A stretch of DNA of 64,000 bases from Bryopsis sp. KO-2023 (taxonomy: Eukaryota > Chlorophyta > Ulvophyceae > Bryopsidales > Bryopsidaceae), in assembly GCA_030272585.1 (NCBI GenBank), contig BSYQ01000001.1, forward strand, positions 310,001 to 374,000, written 5' to 3'. Every line of letters starts with the position of its first letter. Position 1 is the first letter of the stretch. The translations under genes and the position numbers were made by a program. The notes below the pieces were generated by a model. The model was not told where the DNA came from. It saw only the letters and a list, made by a program, of their open reading frames with translations, and made no database searches. Below, piece after piece: positions 42,564-54,900 of this stretch.

Positions 42564-45500
42564 CTACTTTACTTTCATTCTTTTCTTATCACCATGCAAT
42601 TCGTCGCCGGATGATGAGTCATCCTCCACATCCAAGTCAGACCCCCCTGAGCCTTCTTCGTAACCTTGTTCAATGGCCAATAAGGATTTTACGAGGGCCA
42701 CCTTTGTTTGCTCCAAAATTCTGAGTTCTGCTACTCGGAGTTGAGCAGCCAGGGCCTCGCGATGGGGTAGTGAATTTTTCTTCAGCAACTCTACAGCTTG
42801 AGACAGGGGCTCTGGGTATCTTTGCACGCACACCCCCACTGCCTGCTTTTTCAAATCAAGCAACAAGGCTTCTTTGGTACCGATATTTTTGGCAATGCAG
42901 TGAGCAGGACGACATAGTTCTCATTTGGGGGTCGAAAGAGACACCATGATGAAACTAATGATAACTAACTGCAATATCCCGTCTGCTCAAGTCCAGAAAG
43001 AAGCACCTGACAAAATACAGCCCAACTAGTACATACACCATGGAGGGGTGGTTTCTTGCTAACCTTGAGCAGGGATAGGCAGACAAGTTCTGACCATTCA
43101 CTGGCATCCAGGAACATGGCTCCAAGCGAAACATCCTGAGTTTTTGCCCCTGATGATGATCCAGTCCCACCCCCTTTCTCAGCAATCAGCTCCTCCAGCC
43201 CAGAAGCTGGTAACAACAAAATCTGCATTTCCAAACATCAAACCAACAATGCTCAAGCAAGAAGCATTGAGGGAAGGGTCCATAAAAAAAAACTTAGGAG
43301 ATTCATTCACAAACCGTGACCGGGAGGAAACAGCTGCTCTCAACTGGAAATAACGACAGACAGGATATAGTGCTCCATGGGCAAAAAGTCATGCGTGGCA
43401 CCTGTGCGATTGTAAGGAGATCATCTGGGAGGGGCTTCTCTGCCAAGACTACACACTGTGCTTCATCCAATTTCTTCCCGCTTGGCGCAAATCGGCTCAA
43501 GAGAGCAGTTTTCTTCTTGATATTTTCCAATTCCTGTGTCATTGGAATGTATTAGTTTCTCCCACTAAAAAAAGAAAAACTTGTGTTGGGTGAAGGTTTG
43601 ATCAAGTTCTTGAAAGACGAGATTGATTTGAAAGGTAGAGCGAGAATAAAACAATAAAAGAGGATTTCATTTTACTTCACCTCGCCGATGGACATCTTTT
43701 TGCAAGACTCCATTATGCAGGAAATGGGGATGGTCACACCGTTGTGAGGATTTGTTACAACATCAGAGCTCCCGACGAAACCATAGATGTCCAACAGCTC
43801 TGAATCGCTCAAGTCCCCATAATTGTGCAGGATTTCTTCTCCAGCTTTGATATCCCTCTCTGGTGCATCAAACCTCTCGTTCAGAACAGTACTGAGACAT
43901 ACCAGCCTTTCCAAGGAGATCATCCAGATCAAAACATGCCCCTCACCCCTTTTGCAATTCTTCAATTAACGTTATTTTTGTTTTCCCCTGATGAGTAACA
44001 GGGGTCATCCTTTCCTTTCAGTGAAAAACAATTTCAGTTACAAGCCATGATTTCCAAGAAAGATAGGATGCGAGAGCAAAACATCCCCATTTCAAACCTA
44101 TCGTCAGGAAAAAAAACGAAAGCACCGGTTAAACACCCTACCTGCTTTCATGGTGAAGAAACCTTTAATTGTGCGCTCAGCAGCATTGTCATCTCTAAAT
44201 GTTCTGGAATCATTCACTCTGTTCAGGACGCTGTTTCTCTCCTTCTTGATGCATGAATGATTGATCATGTCAATCCCTGGCAGCATGTGTAGTTTGGTGC
44301 CTTCGACTGCCTTTTCAGTCAAAAACCAATAGAGAAAAAAGTCATTTGTACAGAAAACCACCAAAATAGGAAAACAATTCACAAGTACATGCGAAGAGAT
44401 GGATCAAGGTCATGCATAATGGCACGCAGATAAGCCCAACAATGGTATTGATGGATTTCCTATACACTGGCTTTTAGTTTGTGTTGATTGGGGCAAAGAA
44501 TCAGTAAATAAGGAAGATAGGAAAATGTCGATAACTTGTACATGATGTGTATTTTATCTCAACAAAAAAGCGATTAAAAGACTTACCGTTCTCGTCACCC
44601 AGTTATCTGCTTGCATATGAAAAGCTCTAGATTGGACCATACATCCAGCATACAGCACTTCATCGTAAGAAGGTATCCCCTCTCCAAAGAGCGCTGGATT
44701 TGCTTCGAAGAATGGCTTTAACGAGTCGTCGTACAAATTTCTCATTGTGGAGGGGCTATAGGATTCGATCGATGTACCTTGCTGACAAATTGCAAGAATT
44801 AGACTGAAGAAGGCTTGCCAATCATTTCTTCAGCAACATCACTGTTTGATTGATCTGGAAACTCATGCCATCCATTCAACTGCTTAGCAAACCCTTGAAA
44901 TCGTGAACTACTGAGTTACTGACTTGGTTTTGGACTTACCCTTGAGGTGTCCCACTTCTTCACAGGACCATGCCATTAGACAATCGCACGTGTCATCCGG
45001 CAACGTTTTGATGTAGTGTTGGTACAAGGAGTCTTTTTTCCTAATCTCGCCTAGCAGAATTAACACCGCCGACGCAAATGGAGACAGATCGCCTCCATAC
45101 TGATTAAGAGCAGAAGTCACATCGTCCCTGCATTGGGGAGGATCCCCATCAGGATCTACCCTAAGGAATGACACAATTTTAGGCTGGAGGACTAACAGAT
45201 ACAACTCCTTTCCCCACATCCTTGTGGCTGTGACTCAGGATTGTGCAGTTCCCCCCAAATGTATACCCTTTCACTTAAATGGTGAAATTAATTATGGGTT
45301 TCTGTGGGTGGCCAACCTTCTGATGTATGCCAAGACAAGGTGGCTTTGCAAGGAATCAGCAGCAGCTCTTCTCCTTCAGAAATCGCTTGATTTGCGACAA
45401 CACCCCGCCGCCCGCCGCCAAAGTCATGGAATAGCGATATACCAGCATGCACAACGCCGCCTTCGCGACAAAGCCATTCCATGAATTCTTTCCCCGCCAT
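42564..45500 (-). CDS. SET-domain lysine methyltransferase, Rubisco-LSMT/SETD3-like
   Basis: Eight exons (minus): 45500-45317, 45227-44940, 44777-44587, 44310-44142, 43859-43681, 43533-43402, 43222-43039, 42919-42564. They close to 560 residues. The N-terminal SET half has ISEGEELLLIPCKATL. The split SET core has MLPGIDMINHSC (SAM contact) and IKAGEEILHNYGDLSDSELLDIYGF with the catalytic Tyr region. The C-terminal helical part contains a substrate-binding domain (CVQRYPEPLSQAVELL) and an acidic end followed by a basic KKRMKVK tail. Enzymes of this family methylate Rubisco large subunit, plastid aldolase or cytosolic targets; the substrate cannot be read here. The donor of exon 7 (GTGTATG) was chosen because only it preserves phase. 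It is paired head-to-head with the rhodanese gene. Confidence 0.9.
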
Positions 45501-45727
45501 CACACACACACACTCCCAATGGCAACGAAACGAAACCAAAGCGGTGGGCTGAAACGCGATCCAATGCACGAAAACAGCCGCGGAAGAGTTAGTAACGATC
45601 CACAATCGATGACAGGCTGTAGGTTTTTGATCAGGCCACCCAAGAATCTTGCCATGCCGACGTCTCGCTGGCATAAAGCGTCGTTCCCGACCTTCTTCCC
45701 TCTGCAAACCGTGATTTTGTCGCAACG
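45501..45727. promoter_or_regulatory. Bidirectional promoter, SET gene / rhodanese gene
   Basis: 227 bp between divergent ATGs. An ACACACACAC run lies beside the SET start. No TATA element is evident. Confidence 0.55.
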
Positions 45728-47552
45728 ATGGCGTTTTCTTCAATGATGCTAGGCCGAAAGGCTTTGATTGCTCCCCAGCGTCCTGGCGTGGGCGTGCGCA
45801 GTCGAAGAGTGCCCCGCATCAGAGCCGAGAAATCCGAGGAAGCCGCGAAAACGGACCAGCCTGGTTTCCGTTGGGATCCAGCTCTGCAGAGGTGGCTCAG
45901 GGACGATAGACTCGCGGGAAAAGACTTCCCCACCACTGTGAAGACAAAAACTGGAGAGGAGTACACGGTACTGAACCAACGCGCGCGCGTCTGAATGCAG
46001 CCACGTAGATTCGCCACTCCGAGGGAGAAGGATTCTTGGCGTGGTTCTGACAGTTTTCGACGCTGTAGGTATGGCCAGTTATGCACACCTACTTGCAGAG
46101 CCAAGGTTTGGAGTCTGTATCCCCAGAGAAGGTGAGAACTCAGTCAGTGCCAAAAAACTGATTTGATATTCTTAACTGGGAAAAAGAAGGGCTCCTCTAC
46201 TGAGCAATCTACTTTCCCTGGCGCAGAACAACAATGATTTCATTTCATTTCTAAATGAAATGCATGCAAATCTGATTCGTTCTAATGATTGCTGCAAGGG
46301 TTAAAGAAACCCATAGAAAAAGCATTTCAAAAATTAGTTTTAAATCCTATTCATATATAACTAAACGACTCCTACTTAGAAGTTTCTGTGACTGCGATTT
46401 CGAGTTGAATGCCTCGAATAATCCAAGAAAAAATACATTTCCTAAAATAGGTCGTCCGATTTGAGAAATAGAAAACTGTGATTCACTTGAACGAGGATAT
46501 AACATACCAATTGCAGTTTACTTTTTGAAATAATGGTCACTGATTGATTTGAACTGGCTGCTGACCAGGCATTGGAGATGTCAAAGAAGGGATATACGAT
46601 CATTGATGTTAGGATTACAAGCGAATATGAAGATGGTCATGCTAGTGGATCCAAGAGTGCTCCCGTGTTCAGACTGGTGCCACAAGAAAAGAATGATTTC
46701 TGGAATATGTCCAAGAAAATCACATCAGCTCTGATCATGCAGAAACCCACAGGTTGGATTCAAATACTTGGCTGGTGGAAGAATAAAGAAATAAACTGGG
46801 TTTCTGTGCGACGGGGTGATTGTCGATATTATTTTGGTGATGATTTGATATAAAACCAGGGACAATACAAAAGTTGGAGATGTTGTTTGTGTTTCAGAGA
46901 GGAATCCAGCCTTTTTGGCAGATGCTGAGAAAGCAGCCGGCGGAAAAAGCAAGCTGATTCTCATTTGTGGTCTGGGTGAGTTCGGCGTTTCTCTGTCTGA
47001 CAAGGACACACGAAGTTCATGTTGATAGCTTTTGACACCTTTTCTTTTTCAAAGTTTGTCATCGGTTTGAATATTGTTTTATTATATTTTTTGGGGGGTG
47101 CAAAAATAGGTGGCACGCTGAAAACAACCGTAGCAACGAAAAAGAAGACGTTCTCCGATCCTGAGCGAGGTTTCGGAAAGGAGTCCCGATCTCTTAAGGG
47201 TTGTTATGAGCTCCTCCAGGTAAACATACATCATCCATGCATGTTTTTTGGCTCATTTTTTCACCGACCGATTGTATCATTTCACTCATTTTTAAGAATC
47301 AATTGTCTATGTTAACGTATACCCTCCAAATCCTGGGAATGGGTGAGATTTCAATCACATTGGTTGCTGGGCATCGGTTGCAACTCGTATCAGGAAAACC
47401 TGACGAAAAATAGTGCTGTGACCTCTGATTTTAAGAAATGGAGAATTTGACTTACACTCTCATCATGCCAGGCCGGCTTTAAAGATGTGTACCATGTGGC
47501 CGGAGGGTACTCTCAATGGAGATTTGATGGTCTGGATACGGAATCCAGCTGA
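45728..47552 (+). CDS. Rhodanese-like domain protein, probably plastid-targeted
   Basis: Six exons: 45728-45967, 46099-46131, 46569-46752, 46898-46975, 47110-47219, 47472-47552. They close to 241 residues. The Arg/Ser-rich N-terminus (MAFSSMMLGRKALIAPQR) fits a transit peptide. Exon 2 is only 33 bases and is supported by phase and by the SVSPEKALEM junction. The rhodanese fold is marked by GYTIIDVRITSEYEDGH and a C-terminal VYHVAGGYSQWRFDGL. The active-loop position reads LILICGLGGTLKTT. Its cysteine (ICG) precedes the loop, as in several plant STR proteins, so sulfurtransferase activity is uncertain. The layout resembles plant STR10/STR14-type proteins of unknown function. Confidence 0.85.
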
Positions 47553-48926
47553 ACGCTTGAGTGTGTGTAACTGAAACGATTGATTCGGCTTGCCTGTATT
47601 AGCTATTCAGCTGGGCATGACTTGATTTTGAGAGATGACGGGTATTGTTTGCATTTTTTATTCTATTTGCCTATGGTTGGTTTGAGGATGGTCCCTACCT
47701 TGAGTGGCGATTTTCACTTCAGTTTGTGGGTTTAGGCTCCTTATCATGGATGGCATGTAAAAGTGATTGATGAGATACCGAAAAAATTAATCATTCCCAG
47801 TTGTTGTGCATATCGTCGAAATTCTTACAAGAATGACCATAGAAAAGATGAGGGACAAACAGAGTAATTACAAGTTGGGATTCTTATATTTTTGCAATAA
47901 ATTTACCATTTAAATGAGTGGTGGACAATTTCCTCTGAAAAGGGAAGAAAAAAATGTAGCAATTGGCCAAGAAATAGTTGGCTTAGAAAGGTGTATATGT
48001 ACCCAAATTTTGAGAAAGGTTTTCCAGAATTTGTAGAATTGCAGGGGTAGATTCTCAACATCCCACTTTCTTCCAAATGACGCAACATCAGGAATATGGT
48101 TGCTCAAAAAATTAGTGATTGATGGGGATCCGGTACACACAAACAGAGAGACTGGTAATTTTCTATGTGAAATTTATCAATTACATTTTGATTCGACCCT
48201 CATCACACATCTCCATTAGACAGATCGGTGTTTCAGTGTGTTTTAACATCAGCAGGAAGCAAGATATCCGATCAAAAAGCAAATCAGAAATTTACAGGCA
48301 ACCCCAGCCTGTTTTGACATCCCCCCCCTCCCCTCCAAGAAAAAGAAAAAACATGAAACCCATGACAAGATCCAATCAAGCTCTGCAGTGAATCTGCACC
48401 CTGCTTTCCAAATTGCTATCCAGTATCTGCTTTAAACCATCCCACAGTTTCCTCAACCCTGGAAACTCCCCTTTTTTTTTTCAAGTCTTGCGAGTGCTTT
48501 GAACCATCCCACAGTTTCCTGAACCCTGGAAACTCCCCTTTTTTTTCAAGTTTTACGATTGCTTTAAACCATCCCACAGTTTCCTGAACCCTGGAAACTC
48601 CCCTTTTTTTTTTCAAGTTTTACGAGTGCTTTAAGCCATCCCACAGTTTCCTGAACCCTGGAAACTCCCTTTTTTTCAAGTCTTACGATTGCTCTAAACC
48701 AACCCACAGTTTCCTGAACCCTGGAAACTCCCCTTTTTTTTCAAGTCTTACGATTGCTTTAAACCAACCCACAGTTTCCTGAACCCTGGAAACTCCCCCT
48801 TTTTTTTTCAAGTCTTACGAGTGCTTTAAACCAACCCACAGTTTCCTGAACCCTGGAAACTCCCCTTTTCTTTTCAAGTCTTGCGAGGAAAACTGTTTTG
48901 AAGACACATTCCCAACCACAAAAAAA
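47553..48926. other. Convergent spacer with a minisatellite
   Basis: Contains the 3' ends of the rhodanese and ubiquitin protease genes and the array at 48425-48892. The rest (47553-48424) has no supported coding region. Confidence 0.6.
48425..48892. repeat. ~65-bp minisatellite, seven copies
   Basis: Seven head-to-tail units of about 63-67 bases share CCACAGTTTCCTGAACCCTG, then GAAACTCCCC, a T-run of variable length, and CAAGTCTTACGA(T/G)TG. Units differ mostly in T-run length and single bases (CCATCCC versus CCAACCC halves of the array). It lies just beyond the last exon of the ubiquitin protease gene and probably overlaps its 3' UTR or terminator region. Confidence 0.92.
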
Positions 48927-51900
48927 CTACTGAAATTTGTTGGTATTCAAAGTATTGTGAAACTCGAGGCGGCAGTTGGGAAAATTTTTCCTCTCGAAAT
49001 GTTCAGAAATGTTCTTCTGTTTTTTGGCCTTGCCCTCCTCCTCATTTTCAACCTCTGGTCGATCTCTTTTCAAGCTGCGCCTATTTCCAAAACACACCAA
49101 AAATCATGCTCAACTCCAATAAATTTGTGATGCTGCTGGCTCCTCAAAATAGGATAAACACCAGGTATCTATTAGAGAGCATTTTATCAAACTGGAGGGA
49201 TGATTCATGAGCTCTTTCACATGTAAGACATAATTCTTTTAAGGACTGTGAACACGTATTAAATACAAAGGCAAATATCAGCACTGCAACTTTGGCACCA
49301 TATGGAGTCATAACCCTTTTGTTTGCTGCCCAGCAGTTCAATTATCAGCACCGAGCATCAACTGAACATACCTATTTTTTGGCTCCATAGAAGAGTTCAG
49401 AATTGCTTTTGCAACCTCGATCGCACTTTTCACTTGGGTTCGAGCCCCTCTTGGTGGAGGCGTGACAAACGAGCTGGCTGGTGTCCCTCCACAAGGGAAA
49501 CCCATGCTGAAATTTCTGCACCCAACAACACCACAAGTTAAACACAATAACAAAGGAAATATGTCCAGATATAGCACATGTACATGTCAGTACATTAGCA
49601 GCAAACTCCCCACTCTGATGGCTTCATTATGACACCTACAATCAGTCCGCTAAGTATGTATACAGCGAATCTCAGCCAGATTACTTACCTTCTCCTCCTG
49701 TTCACCGGGGTATTGTAAGATGTACCTCCTCGCAAAGGAGCTCCCGGAGGTTTTGGTGTTGGGCTCCTGTAAGAAAATGGACTTGGTGTCCTCTGCATTC
49801 TGCTTCGCTTGGTGATCGGTGTTTTGAACTCTTCCTCTCCATCACTGGGCTCCAAATCAGCATCCCACAAAGGTCTCTTTTTTCCAGTAACTCTGCCATC
49901 AGGTGTGGACATGCAACCAAATCCATGATTTCCTGTTCTGGGCTTCACTGGTGTCGAAGGCTCAGTTGAAGGCGTAGCGCAGGTTCCTTCAGAGCAAGGT
50001 GCACTCGCTGGTGCTCTGGAAGTCGTGTCTTTACAAGGTCCATCGGGATGTTGGCGGGTGTACACCAGAACATACGCTTCACTGCTCAGAACTCTGGATT
50101 CGGATACCTACGTACAACATGCAAGAGTCCCTGATCAGATGTGCCCGAAGGAGAAATCATGTTTGATTTTTCCTACACAGTGCTAGTTTCTTGCGTCAGG
50201 TCTGTTGAAAGGAAAGCAAAGGATCCTGCTAGACCTTAGACTATTCCACATTCTAGATTCTGCATCCCAAACTCTGTTTGGGGGGGGGAGGCATGCAATG
50301 TTGATGTAAGATTGTCTCTTTGGACCTTGATTGGAGAAGGTGAACTTGGGGGGTATTGTATTGCATTTGAACTGAACTGGCTGTGCGATTGATTGTGAAA
50401 TGAAGTGAGCAGAGCATTGTCTTGTTGGCATTCAGTATGGTTGAATTGAGATGCATCGGATGTGAGTGAATGAAAATGCCATGGATACAACTGACTTGAG
50501 ATGCATCGAATTTGAGCAAACATAGATGCCATGAATGGAATTGACTGGAGATGCATTGAACTTGGACAAACAGAGGTGCAGTGGATGGAATTGACTTGAG
50601 ATGCATTGACCAGCTTGAGATGATATGCATGCAATGGGAAGAAAACGAAACGAGATGCAAGTTCAACTTGCATCATGCAACGAACGGCTTGGAACAACAT
50701 GAATTGAAAGACAACAAGATGGAAACGCATCCCCATGGATTTGTAAGAGCTTGTAACGGATGGAACTGTTGGGCAAAACAATTGACAGAAAGGGTGTCTC
50801 ACAGCCATGTTTATTACAAAGTCAGTCAAAGTAAACAAACCATGAGAAAAACAAAGAAACCATGCTCTCTTCACTAAGGAAAACCAGTGCTCCAGCCAGG
50901 AATTAGAAAAACATAACAAAATGAACTCCTGCAGTGCCATCGACACGAAGGCCTTTGATGCAAAGCCAGCGAGCTCCAGTACACTATAGGATTTGACCCC
51001 TAATACGCTGTGAAAATTTGCGACAATTCTGGCGAACACAAGCGCTGAAAACGAAAAGGGGAGTTCACGCTTGAAACGCGAGGGAAACGGCTCGATATGA
51101 CGGCGTTTGACTTCACTTGGCAATTTGCGTCGGTCAGTGGCGTTGTGGGCTCTTTTTTCGCGTATCAGTTTCGGACCCCCACGACCACAAGACGTCAAGG
51201 AAAATAATTTTTAGAAAAAAACTGGTAAAACGCACAGGAGACGGCCTGAGGTGACGGGGTTCGACTCCCCTTGGCGTTTTGCTCTGGATAGAGACCTTCT
51301 GGGCCCTTCTTGCACGGAATCTTATCAACTGTTTTTGGGATGTTTTTAGGAAGAAGGCTCATGTTTGTTTGTTTTCTTTCGTGGTTAGCATGCCTTGTGG
51401 AAGTTTTTTTTTGTTTTGGAACGCGTTGCAAGGCCGTGTTGTATCGCCATAGACGAGCTTTAAGCTAGAGGCAACGATCCCCTTGCGTCGCCTGAGGGGG
51501 CCGGTGAAAATGTCACCCAGGAGGTCGAAAACGAGTCGCATACTGGAACTCGTAAAGCCCTTACATCCCGTTCTTGTTCCAGGGTTCGTTCACATATGGT
51601 TTTGGTAAAGCGTTGGACCAAGAGAAAGCGAAAGGTATCCCAGTTCCAGGAGTTGGTCAAGTGAAAAAAGTGGTCGGTGAATATTAATTAACATCATTTA
51701 GAATCCCCAAGATTAGCACAACCAAATCGAACTCCAGGGGTTATGATCGAAGATCTCCGAAGCATCGCGAGCGTGGGAAAGTTGGGCGACGCAGACACGG
51801 CTCGCCGTCGCGTCAAGTGAAAATGGACGACTTTCTGGGGGTGATGCATTGGTCCGCGGAAGCCACGAACCCGAAGTCAAGCGCTGTCTCTTTCGGTAAG

Positions 51901-54900
51901 TGTTTGTTTGGTGCGACGTGGCGTCTGGGTGAATAACGTCCTTTTGAGGTCGTAGATTCAAGCTGGAAGTGCAAAAGAGTTCGAACCTTTGCGCTCAGCG
52001 TTGTCGCTTGACTCGCTGCAAGAGTCGCGGCTTCCAAAGGTTAGATCTCAATTTAGAAGCCAGGCAACAGTCGCGAGTTGAGTGTATTTCCACTACATAA
52101 TTAACATACTTGCAGACTTTTGGCCTTCAAAAGACTGCTGTGATTCCTTGTGAGTTGCAACAGTTGCAGGGACTGCTATTAATTTTTTTGGTGAGGGCTC
52201 AGCACCCATGAATGCATTTTCAACTTTTTGCTCTGAAATTCTCAAATCTCTGATGATCATGAACTTGTACTTACTTGTCTATTTTTTTTTTTTTGAAAGG
52301 TGGACAAACTGCCTTAGATGATGACAAAAACTATCTGATTGAATTCTTAGTGTCAGGTGGGATGTTGGATGAATGACCTTGCTGAGCTCTCCCTTGGGAG
52401 TGGTCACTCTCGGCCAACTAGTGCAGGCCGGGACAATGCCTCTTGTTGAATCCATTCTATCCGTGGTTGCAGTCTCTTGCCAACCTGGTGAGTGCCTTGG
52501 CCTGTTTCACAAGGTCATGTTTGGATTTAGAGATTTTCGAGAGAACTGCACGAAGGAAAACACTCTTGCGCATGAAGACCAGTTTTAGGACTCTTGTCAA
52601 CCCCTCGACACTCAAAGAAGGGGATTGTGGAGTGGCGTTGGCTTTGTGTTGCTCGGACAACACTTCAAGGGTGCGATGGACCAGAACTATCGCAAGTTTG
52701 AACGGTGAGAAATGCAAGGAAGGATGGATTAAATGTACAGAGCTTCACCCACCGGAACTCTTTGATGTGAATGAAATTGCTTAGTTGTAAAAACATTCAT
52801 TCCCTGAAAATATACTGCTGGTTCTCTAGGGGCTTTGTGATCACAAGCCTTTGACGAAAGAGCCTTTGACTGGCTTATAGAATGTTATATGGCCGGAGGC
52901 AGGTAACTGTGGAAGAAATTGTTCATCTGAGAATCACAACAGAATGATAGGAAGTGGTGGTGAAATGAGGTTTGGTGCCCAGGTATGTGAGGCACTGAAG
53001 TTACCTCAGTGAGGTAGGCGTTCAAAGGGGCTTCATATTTTCATGTTCAAGGCACTTAACTTTTTATTTGGGTTCAGGTTTGTGACTTTGTTTCCGCCTT
53101 GTTCCAATCCTCGTGACGGTGGTCTTTGTTTAGGAGAGCTTGCTGGTGGTGGGGGTGGCTGTGTTTTGACCTGAAGGATCGGCTCCTCAACAAGAGCTAA
53201 AGTCAGATTGGAGGCCTAATGCAGAATCCACAAAAGGGGCAGAAAAAAAAGAAATTGAAAGAAAGAGGGATAGAGAATATTTGGAGGGAAGGAATTCCAC
53301 CTCAGTGCTCTATCAATCAGAATTGAGGCTGATTGGAACATAGCTCAGTTCGATTCTGGGCTGGCCTCCACAATTTAGTATATATACAGAGTAAAACAAA
53401 CGGGGTGTAAAGCTGTGAAAAGAGAAATCACTGTGAGCATCATATCGTCTTTTAAAACGCTGTGAAATTGTCCAATAACACCGTGACAAAAACGTTGTGG
53501 AATGATCCGATAACACTGTGAAATTGTCCGATAACACTGTGACAAAAACGTTGTGGAATGATCCGATAACACTGTGAACAAAAACGTTGTGAAATGGTCC
53601 GATAACACTGTGAACAAAAAACGCTGTGAAATAGTCCAATAACACTGTGACATTTCCACGCTTGCCTCCGATTTGACGTCTTTTTCATTTGCATCGATTC
53701 ACATCGTGCTCACTGCGCTCTACAACGTTTTGTAAATACGTCGTAGAGAGCAGTGAGCACGATGTGAAGCGCAATCAATACGCTGTGCGCATTCACAGCG
53801 TATTAGGGGTCAAATCCTATAGTGGTAGTTATTCAACAGAGTTAGTAAACAGTCAATTAGCTCAAACCAGCGATTCTGCTAGACATACATTCTGCCACAT
53901 ATTGATACATTTTCACTTGAGAAGTGATTTTTTCACAGAAAAAAGAAATGTAAAGAACTGTGGTGCCTTACCGATTGGACTGATTCATCATTGAAGAGGT
54001 GCCACATCCCGTTGGCTGCTTTTGCATAGGTGAAATAATGTCCAGATTGGGTGGTTTCCCCAGCATGGACAATCACTGCATTCAAATCATATCTGACAAA
54101 GACACACAACAGAATATTCAACACCCATTGCATAAACATGTGGGAAAAAAGCACAAACAAATTCTGGGGAGTAGCATGGATCTGTAACGCTCCAGTTATG
54201 TAATGAGAGCTACAGTTAATCCAGCATTCAGAAAGCATACCTCATTGGCCCGGATTCCTCAGCATCTTCAGACATGTAAGGCTGGACGTCCAGAGTGGCA
54301 CTGAACTTGATCTTCCGGCTGTCCTTCATGTCCGGCAAAGGAAACCTTTTCAGAACCACCATCAAGGCATTGGGAGCCTGACTGATGGTGATTCTTTTGG
54401 TTGCATCGACCTGTTTTTTAAAATAAAACTCAACTCAGCATTATCACAGAAATCAAGCAAGAGAAAAGATTCACTGCAGCAATACATCCGATGGTCCTTG
54501 TCGAACAAAGCTCTTCCTTGCAAAAAACACAACATTAACCAACAGAGGTGGATTGAATTTTGGAATAAACAGAGGTGTTTCTTAATTTGAAAGCTGGCTC
54601 AAACTTACCATCCTGAAGTCATGCTTTCCAGGCCCATGCTCCAGACGGTACTTGTTGTCCCCGTCGAGGCGTTCTCCTCTCGTGTAGGAGGCCAGCGCTT
54701 CCTCGATGGTCTTGGCTTCCCCAAGCTCCACCTCCAAGCTGGCGAACCTCTCCTCCACGTTTCGCGTGAAGTCCTCCGCCAGACAACAGATCTGAAACAG
54801 CAAGAGTCAGGTTGGGCTGTCAGTTTGTAAACTGCAAGATGTTTTCTTCCACCAACAGATGGACAACCCTCCACGAAGAAAAAGTTGAGTATATTTTGCC

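Noticed and set aside
48425-48892. CRISPR-like regular repeats
   Set aside because: Units are contiguous without unique spacers, in a eukaryotic intergenic region; a minisatellite explains them.
50236-51198. A 320-codon minus ORF
   Set aside because: Generated largely by a 54-bp tandem repeat within an intron; no start context, domain or splice logic.
51245-51275. tRNA gene suggested by a T-arm-like GGGGTTCGACTCCCC
   Set aside because: No matching acceptor stem, D-arm or anticodon arm upstream; the sequence is one copy of an imperfect 60-bp duplication whose partner lacks the stem.
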